From Aquirhabdus sp. (GTDB taxonomy: Bacteria; Pseudomonadota; Gammaproteobacteria; Pseudomonadales; Moraxellaceae), in NCBI GenBank assembly GCA_030150595.1, contig JASLFQ010000317.1:1-5699 (forward strand): DNA of 5,699 nucleotides, written 5' to 3'. The notes beneath the pieces are model-generated. The model had not been told where the DNA came from, did no database searches, and saw nothing but the letters and a program-made list of their open reading frames with translations. The position numbers and the translations under genes are program-made. This document shows positions 1 to 5,699 of the stretch, piece by piece (the stretch's first letter is position 1; every line of letters starts with the position of its first letter).

Positions 1-63
1 GTTCAAGTTGCGTCATCGTAGCCGCTCCGTGCAGAGAAGTTGGCAACGAACTAACATTGACTC
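1..63. other. left-edge sequence, no gene identified
   Basis: No recognisable coding sequence is seen. A short frame is open from the window edge on the + strand and stops with TGA at 71-73, but its arginine-rich 23-residue translation matches nothing I know. A frame is also open on the - strand. Both run into the hairpin at 64-81, which argues for intergenic sequence. The - strand holds CGGAGCG (complement of about 24-30), and the same seven bases occur in the thyA-folA spacer at 2656-2662, a weak hint of shared repeat sequence. Confidence 0.4.
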
Positions 64-99
64 CTTCCCCTGAGGGGGAAGACTTCACAGCATTATTTA
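64..99. repeat. hairpin repeat, copy 1
   Basis: CTTCCCC (64-70) pairs perfectly with GGGGAAG (75-81) around a four-base loop. It is followed by an 18-base tail (82-99) that matches 15 of 18 bases of the tail of the second copy at 2742-2759. The tail runs into the 3' end of the NRDE-family gene: the stop codon (93-95) and the last lysine codon lie inside it. Neither strand has a T-run after the stem, so it is not a classical intrinsic terminator, although such a stem could still protect mRNA 3' ends. It looks like a small dispersed intergenic repeat of the REP-like kind; the family is not identified. Confidence 0.65.
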
Positions 100-866
100 C
101 TCAAATCGAAAGAACCAACCAACCTCACCACCCCACCCTCAACAGGTCTTAACGTCTTCTCCGCAAACGTATAGCCCTCATCGCCCAGCACTAAAACACT
201 CGAAACGCGCGTTCCATAAATCGGGCTATCAATCCGAATCGACGACAGGACTTCTTCCATCTCGATACCAATGCCTGTATTCGGCAAATCCTCTATGGAA
301 GCTTTGGTTTCATCATTGAGCAAGTCAAAACCGCTGGTGACGAGCACATCATCATGCGCAGTTAAATCTAAAGCACGGAAACCCTGCAATAACCGCTTCG
401 TTTTAGGCCATTCCGTGTCTAGCAATGCATTACTTAAGGTGTGAATACCTGTGCTCAACGTTTGTGCTGGCGTACCACGATTACCAAGAATGGCAGCATC
501 TGTCAGCGTTCCCACAATCAAATTAAACCCTGCATACTGAGCTGGATTCACCGATTGCAGATATGCCAAAGGTTCACTATCACCATTCAAATAATCAGCG
601 ACCAACGCACCTCGCGTAATCGCATTGGGTGGTGGATTTTCTTTTCTACGATAATTGGTAATGATCGCCCAGCGACCTGATGCCGTGATTCCTAGCCAAG
701 TTCCACCAGACTGTAGGTCACGCCCTGCAATGATTGGGCTAAGCGGCAAATCATCCGACCAATTCGCTAAAGGCGCTGCATCTCGATTAAAAAACTCATC
801 GCGATTACCAAATAATACGAGGGGCTTATTCGGCACGGTCTGCCACGCTAATACAACAATGCACAT
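93..866 (-). CDS. NRDE/TANGO2-family protein
   Basis: This 257-residue protein belongs to the NRDE (TANGO2) family. The start Met is followed directly by Cys2, which is conserved in the family and is the expected N-terminal nucleophile of an Ntn-hydrolase-like fold. The family-naming Asn-Arg-Asp-Glu motif is at residues 21-24, followed by FFNR. A GGTWLGI segment lies near residues 54-60, as in relatives. Length is normal for a bacterial member, and there is no signal peptide or membrane segment, so it is probably cytoplasmic. The bacterial function is not established; the animal homologue TANGO2 has been linked to haem handling and to lipid/acyl-CoA metabolism. The ATG is supported by the Met-Cys start, since a start elsewhere would lose Cys2; the Shine-Dalgarno sequence is weak. 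It is transcribed divergently from lgt. One AGA arginine codon is seen, but base use otherwise resembles the neighbours. Confidence 0.88.
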   Translation of the reverse strand: MCIVVLAWQTVPNKPLVLFGNRDEFFNRDAAPLANWSDDLPLSPIIAGRDLQSGGTWLGITASGRWAIITNYRRKENPPPNAITRGALVADYLNGDSEPLAYLQSVNPAQYAGFNLIVGTLTDAAILGNRGTPAQTLSTGIHTLSNALLDTEWPKTKRLLQGFRALDLTAHDDVLVTSGFDLLNDETKASIEDLPNTGIGIEMEEVLSSIRIDSPIYGTRVSSVLVLGDEGYTFAEKTLRPVEGGVVRLVGSFDLSK

Positions 867-940
867 GATCGAATTTGGCTCAATAACGACAATAATAAGC
901 TAGAATGCCATCACTTCGATTTAGATACAACGAGCTATCC
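867..940. promoter_or_regulatory. divergent spacer, NRDE gene / lgt
   Basis: These 74 bases separate the two divergent starts, so promoters for both genes are expected here. The middle (about 881-900) is AT-rich. On the + strand TTGGCT (875-880) and TAGAAT (901-906) resemble -35 and -10 boxes, but the 20-base spacing is longer than usual. I therefore call a promoter region, not defined promoters. No operator-like palindrome stands out. Confidence 0.35.
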
Positions 941-1774
941 ATGTTGACCTACCCTCAAATCGATCCAATTGCACTCGCAGTGGGTCCTCTAAAAATTCAT
1001 TGGTATGGTGTGATGTATTTACTTGCATTCGCCAGTGCTTATGGACTTGCGCTATTTCGCACGCGCCAATCGGAACGCGGTTGGACAGAAGAATATGTAT
1101 CAGATTTAGTGTTTTATGGCGCATTGGGCGTGATTCTCGGCGGTCGTATTGGCTATATGTTGTTTTATCAATCAGACACTTTGTTCAGCGATCCGCTGTC
1201 ACTCTTTAAAGTCTGGCAAGGTGGCATGAGCTTCCACGGCGGATTTATTGGCGTGATGTTGGCGATGGTCTTTTTTGCGCGTAAACATGGCAAAACAGCC
1301 TTCCAGACGCTTGATTTTATTGCACCTTGTGTACCGACGGGTTTGCTCTTTGGGCGCATTGGTAACTTTATCAATGGTGAACTCTGGGGTCGTCCAGTCA
1401 TTGATCAAAGCTTCTTCCTCGCCATGAAATTTCCAACGGGCGGCGATATTTTGCGCCATCCTTCACAACTTTATGAAGCGACCTTTGAAGGGTTAGCGCT
1501 GTTTCTTTTGTTGTGGTGGTTCTCGGCAAAACCGCGTCCACGCATGGCCGTTTCTGCGATTTTCCTGCTAGGATATGGCGCAGCACGTTTCGGTATCGAA
1601 TTCTTCCGTCAGCCTGATTTTGATCAACATTTATGGTTTGACTGGATGAGTAAAGGACAACTTTTAACCGTCCCAATGCTGGCAATAGGCGTTTGGATGT
1701 TGTGGTATGCCTATCATCGTGGCATCTACGACTGGGGCAGCAAAAAGAACACGCAAGAGGGCACACAAGCATGA
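941..1774 (+). CDS. lgt: prolipoprotein diacylglyceryl transferase
   Basis: Lgt transfers diacylglycerol from phosphatidylglycerol to the lipobox cysteine of prolipoproteins, the first step of lipoprotein maturation, in the inner membrane. The 277-residue product has several hydrophobic segments and the family signature [13 protein letters not shown] at residues 138-150. His99 in GGMSFHGG, Arg139, Asn142, and Arg216 with Glu220 in the [12 protein letters not shown] stretch correspond to residues important in the E. coli enzyme. I chose ATG at 941 because the protein then begins MLTYP, as I recall for relatives. An in-frame ATG at 905 would add 12 residues that do not look conserved. Its Shine-Dalgarno match is poor (CGAG at 931-934). 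The TGA stop overlaps the thyA start as ATGA, so the two are probably co-transcribed and translationally coupled. Confidence 0.96.
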   Translation: MLTYPQIDPIALAVGPLKIHWYGVMYLLAFASAYGLALFRTRQSERGWTEEYVSDLVFYGALGVILGGRIGYMLFYQSDTLFSDPLSLFKVWQGGMSFHGGFIGVMLAMVFFARKHGKTAFQTLDFIAPCVPTGLLFGRIGNFINGELWGRPVIDQSFFLAMKFPTGGDILRHPSQLYEATFEGLALFLLLWWFSAKPRPRMAVSAIFLLGYGAARFGIEFFRQPDFDQHLWFDWMSKGQLLTVPMLAIGVWMLWYAYHRGIYDWGSKKNTQEGTQA

Positions 1775-2613
1775 ACAACTACCTCGACCTGATGCGCCAT
1801 GTTTTAACGCATGGCGTTGATAAAACAGACCGTACAGGCACAGGTACGCGCTCGGTGTTTGGCTATCAAATGCGTTTTGATTTGCAAAAAGGTTTTCCAA
1901 TCCTTACAACTAAACGCGTGCACTTTAAATCGGTTGCCGTTGAGTTACTTTGGTTCCTTAAAGGCGACACCAATGTTCAATATCTCAAAGACAACGGCGT
2001 GTCGATTTGGGATGAATGGGCAACCGCAGAACAATGCGCGCGCTTTGGACGTCTTGAAGGTGACTTAGGCGAAGTTTATGGTCATCAATGGCGCAACTTT
2101 GGCGCAACCAAAAAACCTGATGGCACATATGAAAAAGATGGTTTTGATCAAATTTCATGGTTGATCAATGAAATCAAAACCAACCCTGATTCGCGTCGCC
2201 TGATCGTTTCTGGTTGGAATCCTGCTGAAGCAGGGCAAGTCGCGTTGCCACCTTGCCATACGATGTTCCAGTTCTATGTCGCCAATGGCAAATTGTCATG
2301 TCAGCTCTATCAGCGTAGCGCGGATATTTTCTTGGGTGTGCCGTTTAATATTGCGAGTTATGCACTACTCACACACCTTATCGCGCAAGTCACAGGCTTA
2401 GAAGTTGGTGAATTTGTCTGGACAGGTGGCGATAGTCATTTGTATAGCAATCATTTTGAGCAAACGACCTTGCAGCTGAGCCGTGAACCATTGCCATTGC
2501 CGAAACTGAAAATCAATCCAGCGATTACGGATATTTTCGCATTTGAATATGCAGACTTGGAACTCGAAAATTATCAGCATCATCCAGCAATTAAAGCACC
2601 TGTGGCTGTTTAA
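1771..2613 (+). CDS. thyA: thymidylate synthase
   Basis: ThyA methylates dUMP to dTMP using methylenetetrahydrofolate and releases dihydrofolate; it is a soluble homodimer. The 280-residue product has catalytic Cys162 in the [10 protein letters not shown] motif, the dUMP phosphate-binding arginines Arg21, Arg142-Arg143 and Arg182, Glu58, Asp185 and Asn193, and the family-typical C-terminus APVAV. It is 16 residues longer than the 264-residue E. coli enzyme; the extra sequence lies around residues 87-120 and is a known variant of the family, not an anomaly. The ATG at 1771 overlaps the lgt stop, with GAGG at 1757-1760 as a rather distant Shine-Dalgarno. A frame opening upstream at 1693 was rejected because it lies inside lgt and adds non-conserved residues. 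The stop TAA is followed directly by an in-frame TGA. folA, which recycles its dihydrofolate product, is the next gene. Confidence 0.98.
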   Translation: MNNYLDLMRHVLTHGVDKTDRTGTGTRSVFGYQMRFDLQKGFPILTTKRVHFKSVAVELLWFLKGDTNVQYLKDNGVSIWDEWATAEQCARFGRLEGDLGEVYGHQWRNFGATKKPDGTYEKDGFDQISWLINEIKTNPDSRRLIVSGWNPAEAGQVALPPCHTMFQFYVANGKLSCQLYQRSADIFLGVPFNIASYALLTHLIAQVTGLEVGEFVWTGGDSHLYSNHFEQTTLQLSREPLPLPKLKINPAITDIFAFEYADLELENYQHHPAIKAPVAV

Positions 2614-2616
2614 TGA

Positions 2617-2649
2617 GCTAGGATCAGCGAAGCACTGCTTCGCCCTAGC
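2617..2649. other. bulged stem-loop just after thyA
   Basis: GCTAGG (2617-2622) pairs with CCTAGC (2644-2649). Inside it, after a four-base bulge (2623-2626), GCGAAGC (2627-2633) pairs with GCTTCGC (2637-2643) around a three-base loop. That makes 13 pairs, starting three bases after the thyA stop. No T-run follows, so a Rho-independent terminator is not supported; an RNA 3'-end stabiliser or a repeat unit are alternatives. GCGAAG recurs at 2666-2671 and could pair with the same CTTCGC, giving a competing fold. Confidence 0.5.
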
Positions 2650-2681
2650 GCAAGACGGAGCGATAGCGAAGTGTGGAAAAA

Positions 2682-2714
2682 GGGGGCTTTTAAAGTAAAA
2701 TCAAAAGCATCCCC
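2682..2714. other. second stem-loop in thyA-folA spacer
   Basis: GGGG (2682-2685) and GCTTTT (2686-2691) pair with AAAAGC (2703-2708) and CCCC (2711-2714), leaving an 11-base loop and a two-base bulge. The pairing is seen directly; whether it forms or matters is inference. It is not followed by a T-run. Confidence 0.3.
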
Positions 2715-2722
2715 ATCTAAAT

Positions 2723-2759
2723 CTTCCCCTTCAAGGGGAAGACTTCAAAGCAATAGTTA
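2723..2759. repeat. hairpin repeat, copy 2
   Basis: CTTCCCCT (2723-2730) pairs with AGGGGAAG (2734-2741) around a three-base loop, one pair more than copy 1 at 64-81. The 18-base tail at 2742-2759 is 15/18 identical to the copy 1 tail. The tail ends where the folA ribosome-binding sequence AAGGA (2759-2763) begins, so the element abuts the folA translation start. A strong stem so close upstream could affect folA mRNA processing or stability, but that is inference. Confidence 0.65.
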
Positions 2760-2768
2760 AGGATACTC

Positions 2769-3299
2769 ATGACTGCAAATGCCATCGAAATCGTCCATGT
2801 CGTCGCCATGGACGAAAAAAACTGTATCGGTGTGGATAACCAACTGCCGTGGCATTTGCCTGCTGATTTGCAGCATTTTAAGCGAATCACGCAAGGTGGC
2901 GTCATTGTCATGGGACGCAAGACGTTTGACTCTTTAGGACGTTTGCTTCCGAATCGTAGCCATTGGGTTTTGACGCGGCAAACCGATTGGGCACACGATG
3001 GTGTGCATGTTGTGCAGACATTGGACGCGCTGATTCAAGGCGCGACAGCAGATGCAATTGCGCGTGGCCAGTCGTCGATTTATGTGATTGGTGGCGGTGA
3101 GTTGTTTGCATTGACGTTGCCCATCGCAGATCGACTGGAAATTACCCATGTCGAACTCGATGTTGCAGGTGCTGCACACTACCCCCAGATTCCAGCCGAA
3201 TGGGTTGCAGTTAACTCAGAAGACAGCACAGAAAATGCACAAATTGATGCCGCAACTGGTGTAAAGTTTCGTTTTGTGACTTATCGAAAAACTGCATAA
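2769..3299 (+). CDS. folA: dihydrofolate reductase
   Basis: FolA reduces dihydrofolate to tetrahydrofolate with NADPH in the cytoplasm and is the trimethoprim target. The 176-residue product carries the family landmarks: the LPWHLPADL segment with Trp28 and catalytic Asp33 (E. coli Trp22 and Asp27), MGRKT at 48-52 for NADPH binding, Arg63 for the folate glutamate tail, the IGGGE glycine run at 107-111, and Thr126 in ITH (E. coli Thr113). It is somewhat longer than the 159-residue E. coli enzyme, from a short N-terminal extension and a longer C-terminal part. AAGGA at 2759-2763, five bases before the ATG, supports this start. The gene follows thyA after a 155-base structured spacer, so it may have its own promoter there, though I see no convincing -35/-10 pair. 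The msrA start lies 42 bases downstream. Confidence 0.97.
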   Translation: MTANAIEIVHVVAMDEKNCIGVDNQLPWHLPADLQHFKRITQGGVIVMGRKTFDSLGRLLPNRSHWVLTRQTDWAHDGVHVVQTLDALIQGATADAIARGQSSIYVIGGGELFALTLPIADRLEITHVELDVAGAAHYPQIPAEWVAVNSEDSTENAQIDAATGVKFRFVTYRKTA

Positions 3300-3330
3300 T
3301 CAACGGCAATACAGACATTCATTTCTCTTT

Positions 3331-3334
3331 AGGA
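3331..3334 (+). promoter_or_regulatory. ribosome-binding site deciding the msrA start
   Basis: AGGA lies one base before an ATG at 3336 and seven bases before a second in-frame ATG at 3342 (ATG ATC ATG). Only the second has workable spacing, so 3342 is preferred. Confidence 0.65.
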
Positions 3335-3341
3335 CATGATC

Positions 3342-3905
3342 ATGACCAGCCCCGATTCTGAAACCAAAAATAGTAGCCAAAATCCTTTAGAACGCGCCAT
3401 CGTCGGTGGCGGATGTTTCTGGTGTACAGAATCCGTCTTTCGTGCCGTTCGTGGCGTACAGGCGGTGACGAGCGGTTATGCGGGGGGTGCCCATCCTAAT
3501 CCAACCTACGAACAAATTTGTAGTGGCGCAACGGGACATGCTGAAGTGATTGCGATTGATTTTGATCCTGCCAAAATCCCATTTGAACGTATTTTAGATA
3601 TTTTCTTTGCCACCCATGATCCAACCACGCTGAATCGTCAGGGCAATGATATGGGCACGCAATATCGTTCGGTGATTTTTTATCAGAATGACGCACAAAA
3701 ACAACTGGCAACGGCAAAGATTGAACAGCTCAAGCATGACGGCATCAAAGCGGTGACCGAAGTTTCACCCGCACCTGTGTTCTACCCAGCCGAAGATTAT
3801 CATCAGAACTTTTATGAAAAGAATCCTGAACAGGGCTATTGCAGCTTTATGATTCCACCAAAACTATCCAAGCTGAAACAATACTTTGCAGATGATATAG
3901 CTTAA
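3342..3905 (+). CDS. msrA: peptide methionine-S-sulfoxide reductase MsrA
   Basis: MsrA reduces the S-epimer of methionine sulfoxide in proteins and free methionine, using thioredoxin to regenerate. The 187-residue product has the GGGCFWC motif at 22-28 with catalytic Cys25, Tyr56, the GHAE motif with Glu68, NDMGTQYRS at 102-110 with Asp103 and Tyr108, YHQNFY at 153-158, and a GYC motif whose Cys167 is the likely resolving cysteine. Only the MsrA domain is present; there is no MsrB fusion. No signal peptide is seen, so it is expected in the cytoplasm. A tail of roughly 18 polar residues precedes the domain. It sits 42 bases after folA with no terminator between them, so the two may share a transcript. 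An alternative start at 3336 would add two residues. Confidence 0.96.
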   Translation: MTSPDSETKNSSQNPLERAIVGGGCFWCTESVFRAVRGVQAVTSGYAGGAHPNPTYEQICSGATGHAEVIAIDFDPAKIPFERILDIFFATHDPTTLNRQGNDMGTQYRSVIFYQNDAQKQLATAKIEQLKHDGIKAVTEVSPAPVFYPAEDYHQNFYEKNPEQGYCSFMIPPKLSKLKQYFADDIA

Positions 3906-3948
3906 GCCATTTTTAAGACTATGAAGAGTCGATCAATGAGTAAAATCT

Positions 3949-4155
3949 ATGGGTAATACCGCTGCTCTGCTCTGGGGCGTGTTTTTTAGTAGTATTGGCA
4001 TCGGCTTCTTTATCTATGGCAAAAAGCAAAAAGCCAGTGTACCTCGTGCTTGTGGCCTTGCCTTGATGGTTTATCCATTCTTCGTATCCAACACCATGCT
4101 GCTCTTTGGCATTGGCGCAGTATTAACGGCGATTCCCTTCTTCATTCGCCGTTAA
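3949..4155 (+). CDS. small multi-helix membrane protein, function unknown
   Basis: The 68-residue product is almost entirely hydrophobic. Residues 5-23 form one membrane helix, followed by the basic loop KKQK at 25-28. Residues 34-47 and 49-66 form further hydrophobic stretches separated by a polar SNT, and the end is Arg-Arg. Three short helices would put both basic clusters in the cytoplasm, in line with the positive-inside rule. The full-length frame with a clean in-frame stop, codon use like its neighbours, and 43-base spacing from msrA support a real gene. GAG at 3938-3940 is a weak ribosome-binding match eight bases before the ATG. I have a vague recollection of similar small Acinetobacter proteins carrying an 'amino acid transport protein' label, but nothing here supports a transport role. 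Confidence 0.75.
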   Translation: MGNTAALLWGVFFSSIGIGFFIYGKKQKASVPRACGLALMVYPFFVSNTMLLFGIGAVLTAIPFFIRR

Positions 4156-4156
4156 T

Positions 4157-4181
4157 ACATTCAGGAACAATACCTTAATGT
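4157..4181. terminator. weak inverted repeat between convergent genes
   Basis: ACATT (4157-4161) pairs with AATGT (4177-4181). After one mismatch AGG (4163-4165) pairs with CCT (4173-4175), around a seven-base loop. It lies between the stop of the small membrane protein gene and the stop of exbD, where a bidirectional terminator would be expected. It is AU-rich, short and has no clear T-run, so it is a tentative call. Confidence 0.2.
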
Positions 4182-4585
4182 GTAGGTTCACTTACAAACG
4201 CCAAGTCTGTTAATCCCGCTTGGCTCGCACGCGCCAGAACTTGCGCAAGCGTGTCATATTTTGCTTCACGATCAGTGCGTATATGCAACGATGGTTTAGT
4301 CGATTCATGTGCAGCAGCATTCATCCGCTGCGCCAGTTCATTCAGATTTACAACATCCTGATTCCAGTGAATCACACCCTGCGCATCGATGCTCAAGGTC
4401 ACCACTTCAGGTGGATTTGGAATCACCTGAGCATCTGCTTTTGGCAAATTCAGCTTCACCGCAGGATTGACGATCGTCGCGGTCACAAGAAAAATGATCA
4501 TCAGCACGAGCATAATATCAATCAATGGAATCAGATTGATCTCGCTCATGCCTTCTTGTTCATCATCACCCAGATGAAAGCCCAT
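4175..4585 (-). CDS. exbD: ExbD, TonB-motor subunit
   Basis: ExbD works with ExbB as the proton-driven stator that energises TonB; the family also includes TolR. The 136-residue product has a short cytoplasmic N-terminus, one membrane helix at about 18-38 with the proton-pathway residue Asp23 in LIPLIDIMLVLMIIF (E. coli Asp25), and a periplasmic domain of about 95 residues. Its length matches ExbD. Assignment to ExbD rather than TolR rests on the neighbouring exbB and tonB and the absence of tolA or tolB. The ATG shares one base with the exbB stop (TAATG on the - strand), a typical coupled arrangement. It converges with the small membrane protein gene, 19 bases separating the two stops. Confidence 0.94.
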   Translation of the reverse strand: MGFHLGDDEQEGMSEINLIPLIDIMLVLMIIFLVTATIVNPAVKLNLPKADAQVIPNPPEVVTLSIDAQGVIHWNQDVVNLNELAQRMNAAAHESTKPSLHIRTDREAKYDTLAQVLARASQAGLTDLAFVSEPTH

Positions 4586-5190
4586 TAGAGACCTCCAGCC
4601 AAAGGCTTGCCTGATCGTACAGATTCAGCATTATTGGATAGTAATTGGACAACCAATAAGCTATGGGCTTGATCATGGAGTTTGTTCAATAAAATCTTAT
4701 TGAGGCGCACGCAAGCGTTGTAAGCCAATACCGCAGGAATCGCAACCGCCAAACCCATACCTGTCATGATCAACGCTTCGCCCACTGGCCCTGCCACTTG
4801 AGCCAAACCTGCTTGTCCCGTTTGACCAATGGCAGCAAGCGCATGGAAGATGCCCCAGACGGTACCGAACAATCCCACAAACGGTGAAATCGACGCAATT
4901 GAACCGAGAACAGAGACACCACGTTCTACATTGCTACGCGTACGCGCCAATTGCTGAAGTAAAACTTGTTCAACCACATCTTTACAATGCTCTAAAGACA
5001 AACCTGCGCTTTGAGCCGATGCTTTTTCAACCGCTTGTTGTAATTCATTGGCAGCGGTAGCATGCGCTTGACGCGTTGCCAATATCCGAACGATCAAAAT
5101 TGTCCACGTCGTAATCGACATGACCAGCAGCACCACAGACAGTGATCGACTCAATAAATCAGCATGTGTCCAAAAATCAGAAAAGTTCAT
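4585..5190 (-). CDS. exbB: ExbB, TonB-motor subunit (MotA/TolQ/ExbB family)
   Basis: ExbB forms the membrane pentamer surrounding ExbD and harnesses the proton gradient for TonB. The 201-residue product has membrane helices at about 16-37, 92-121 and 132-157, with a cytoplasmic loop between the first two. The GLFGTVWGI motif (106-114, Thr110) and GPVGEALIMTGMGLAVAIP (134-152) carry the conserved Glu138 (E. coli Glu176) and Thr143. It is shorter than the 244-residue E. coli protein because it lacks the N-terminal periplasmic extension; this short form is common. AAAGG (complement of 5198-5202), seven bases before the ATG, supports the start. It lies 128 bases downstream of tonB and is coupled to exbD. 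No AGA arginine codon is seen, unlike in the tonB part next to it. Confidence 0.94.
   Translation of the reverse strand: MNFSDFWTHADLLSRSLSVVLLVMSITTWTILIVRILATRQAHATAANELQQAVEKASAQSAGLSLEHCKDVVEQVLLQQLARTRSNVERGVSVLGSIASISPFVGLFGTVWGIFHALAAIGQTGQAGLAQVAGPVGEALIMTGMGLAVAIPAVLAYNACVRLNKILLNKLHDQAHSLLVVQLLSNNAESVRSGKPLAGGL
4591..4596 (-). promoter_or_regulatory. strong exbD ribosome-binding site inside exbB
   Basis: On the - strand GGAGGT lies five bases before the exbD ATG, within the last codons of exbB. It is the strongest Shine-Dalgarno match in the window. It supports efficient exbD translation and fixes its start. Confidence 0.8.
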
Positions 5191-5318
5191 ATTTTTACCT
5201 TTAATACCTTAAAATAAATCAAAAATTAATCATTAATGGACATCTTGAATCGAATATCGACAGACTGGAAAAATCAATCCGATCTAATATGATTCAGCCA
5301 AAATTACGACTGTACTAT
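5191..5318 (-). promoter_or_regulatory. AT-rich tonB-exbB spacer, possible exbB promoter
   Basis: This 128-base gap is long for an operon interior and is strongly AT-rich next to exbB (about 5204-5237), so exbBD may have their own promoter. ATTAATGATTAAT on the - strand (5225-5237) loosely resembles the repeated NATWAT units of a Fur box, and Fur control of tonB-exbBD is common in gammaproteobacteria. The match is imperfect and AT-rich sequence gives such matches by chance. No convincing -35/-10 pair and no terminator after tonB were found. Confidence 0.3.
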
Positions 5319-5699
5319 TTATTGGTCATCTAAACTAAAATCTATTCTGGCTAATGTAGAAACGGTTTGCGCTACTCCATTCTCACTATACGGTCTGTAA
5401 CGCGCATTCTTAACTGCTCTTAAAGCTTCTCTATCTAAAATAGCACTACCAGATGAATGTTCTATCTTTACTCCATCAACTGTACCACTAGCATTGATTA
5501 ATACTCTTACTATCGCTATTCCTTCGATTCCGCCAATTCGTGCAGATTCTGGATAGACAATTTTAGGCTCTACTAAATACGCCACGCCTTTCACATCTTT
5601 CGGCGGTGCAGGCTCTGCCTTTTGTGGTGCAGAAACAGCAGGTGTGGGCGCAGCCGCTTGTGGTACAGGTGGAGCAGGTTTCTCAATGGGTTTTTCGAC
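5319..5699 (-). CDS. tonB: TonB, C-terminal part (cut by window edge)
   Basis: TonB spans the periplasm and passes energy from ExbB-ExbD to outer-membrane transporters for siderophores, haem and vitamin B12. The visible 126 residues comprise a periplasmic linker with 11 prolines and 8 alanines in 35 residues (5595-5699), including KP and AP pairs, then a C-terminal TonB domain of about 91 residues. The domain has the VYPESAR motif, an IEG turn, DGV, a DREALRAVKNARYRP helix-strand stretch and a final DFSLDDQ. The N-terminal membrane anchor lies beyond the window. A GTG at 5592-5594 is an internal valine, not a start, because the frame continues upstream into the linker. Codon use changes sharply inside the gene: all six Leu codons in the C-terminal domain are TTA, five of seven Arg are AGA and four of nine Ile are ATA. 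The downstream neighbours are exbB and exbD. Confidence 0.9.
   Translation of the reverse strand, partial: VEKPIEKPAPPVPQAAAPTPAVSAPQKAEPAPPKDVKGVAYLVEPKIVYPESARIGGIEGIAIVRVLINASGTVDGVKIEHSSGSAILDREALRAVKNARYRPYSENGVAQTVSTLARIDFSLDDQ

Noticed and set aside
2..73. C-terminal end of a + strand gene stopping at TGA 71-73
   Set aside because: The 23-residue arginine-rich translation is unrecognisable and ends inside the hairpin loop of a repeat element.
64..81. Rho-independent terminator for the NRDE-family gene
   Set aside because: The stem is good, but neither strand has the following T-run, and the conserved tail shared with 2742-2759 points to a repeat element.
905..940. Twelve-residue N-terminal extension of Lgt from the ATG at 905
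   Set aside because: The extension is polar and does not resemble the Lgt N-terminus; starting at 941 gives the expected MLTYP beginning. It cannot be fully excluded because both ribosome-binding matches are weak.
1693..1770. In-frame upstream start that would extend thyA by 26 residues
   Set aside because: It lies inside lgt, encodes residues unlike any ThyA N-terminus, and the ATG at 1771 gives the normal MNNYLDLM start.
1398..1778. A 126-residue open frame antisense to lgt
   Set aside because: It lies wholly over a confidently assigned gene, encodes a Cys/Arg-rich sequence with no recognisable domain, and has no support of its own.
4220..4588. A 122-residue open frame antisense to exbD
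   Set aside because: It is a shadow of exbD on the opposite strand; the translation has no domain-like pattern.
5319..5594. A standalone 91-residue protein starting at GTG 5594
   Set aside because: The frame stays open to the window edge and encodes a proline-rich TonB linker, so this is the TonB C-terminal domain.
1..5699. CRISPR array, tRNA, rRNA, transposase, toxin-antitoxin pair or defence system
   Set aside because: None was seen: there are no regularly spaced repeats, no transposase or defence domains, and nearly all of the window is accounted for by housekeeping genes.

Overview
The window is an ordinary stretch of bacterial chromosome, most likely from a gammaproteobacterium of the family Moraxellaceae (Acinetobacter or a close relative). 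The basis is the neighbourhood lgt-thyA-folA with an NRDE-family gene divergent from lgt, a 280-residue ThyA with a mid-protein insertion relative to the E. coli enzyme, and a short 201-residue ExbB. The species call is an inference from recalled protein sequences and gene order; no database was searched.

Layout from left to right. Bases 1-63 hold no gene I can identify. A hairpin repeat (64-99) touches the end of an NRDE/TANGO2-family gene read leftward (93-866). A 74-base divergent spacer leads into lgt (941-1774) and thyA (1771-2613), which overlap by an ATGA and are probably one transcript. A 155-base spacer follows, holding three separate stem-loops; the last is a second copy of the hairpin repeat at 64-99. 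Then come folA (2769-3299), msrA (3342-3905) and a 68-residue membrane protein of unknown function (3949-4155), all rightward with gaps of about 42 bases. Converging on these from the right are exbD (4175-4585), exbB (4585-5190) and the C-terminal part of tonB (5319 to the window end), read leftward as tonB-exbB-exbD.

Functionally there are three themes. Lgt starts lipoprotein maturation in the inner membrane. ThyA makes dTMP and leaves dihydrofolate, which FolA reduces back to tetrahydrofolate, so thyA and folA form one metabolic cycle. TonB-ExbB-ExbD is the inner-membrane motor that powers TonB-dependent outer-membrane transporters. MsrA repairs oxidised methionine.

I found no new biological system. 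The points worth a second look are the two-copy hairpin repeat placed at gene edges, the stem-loop-rich thyA-folA spacer, a sharp change in codon use inside tonB that suggests a mosaic gene, and the uncharacterised small membrane protein.
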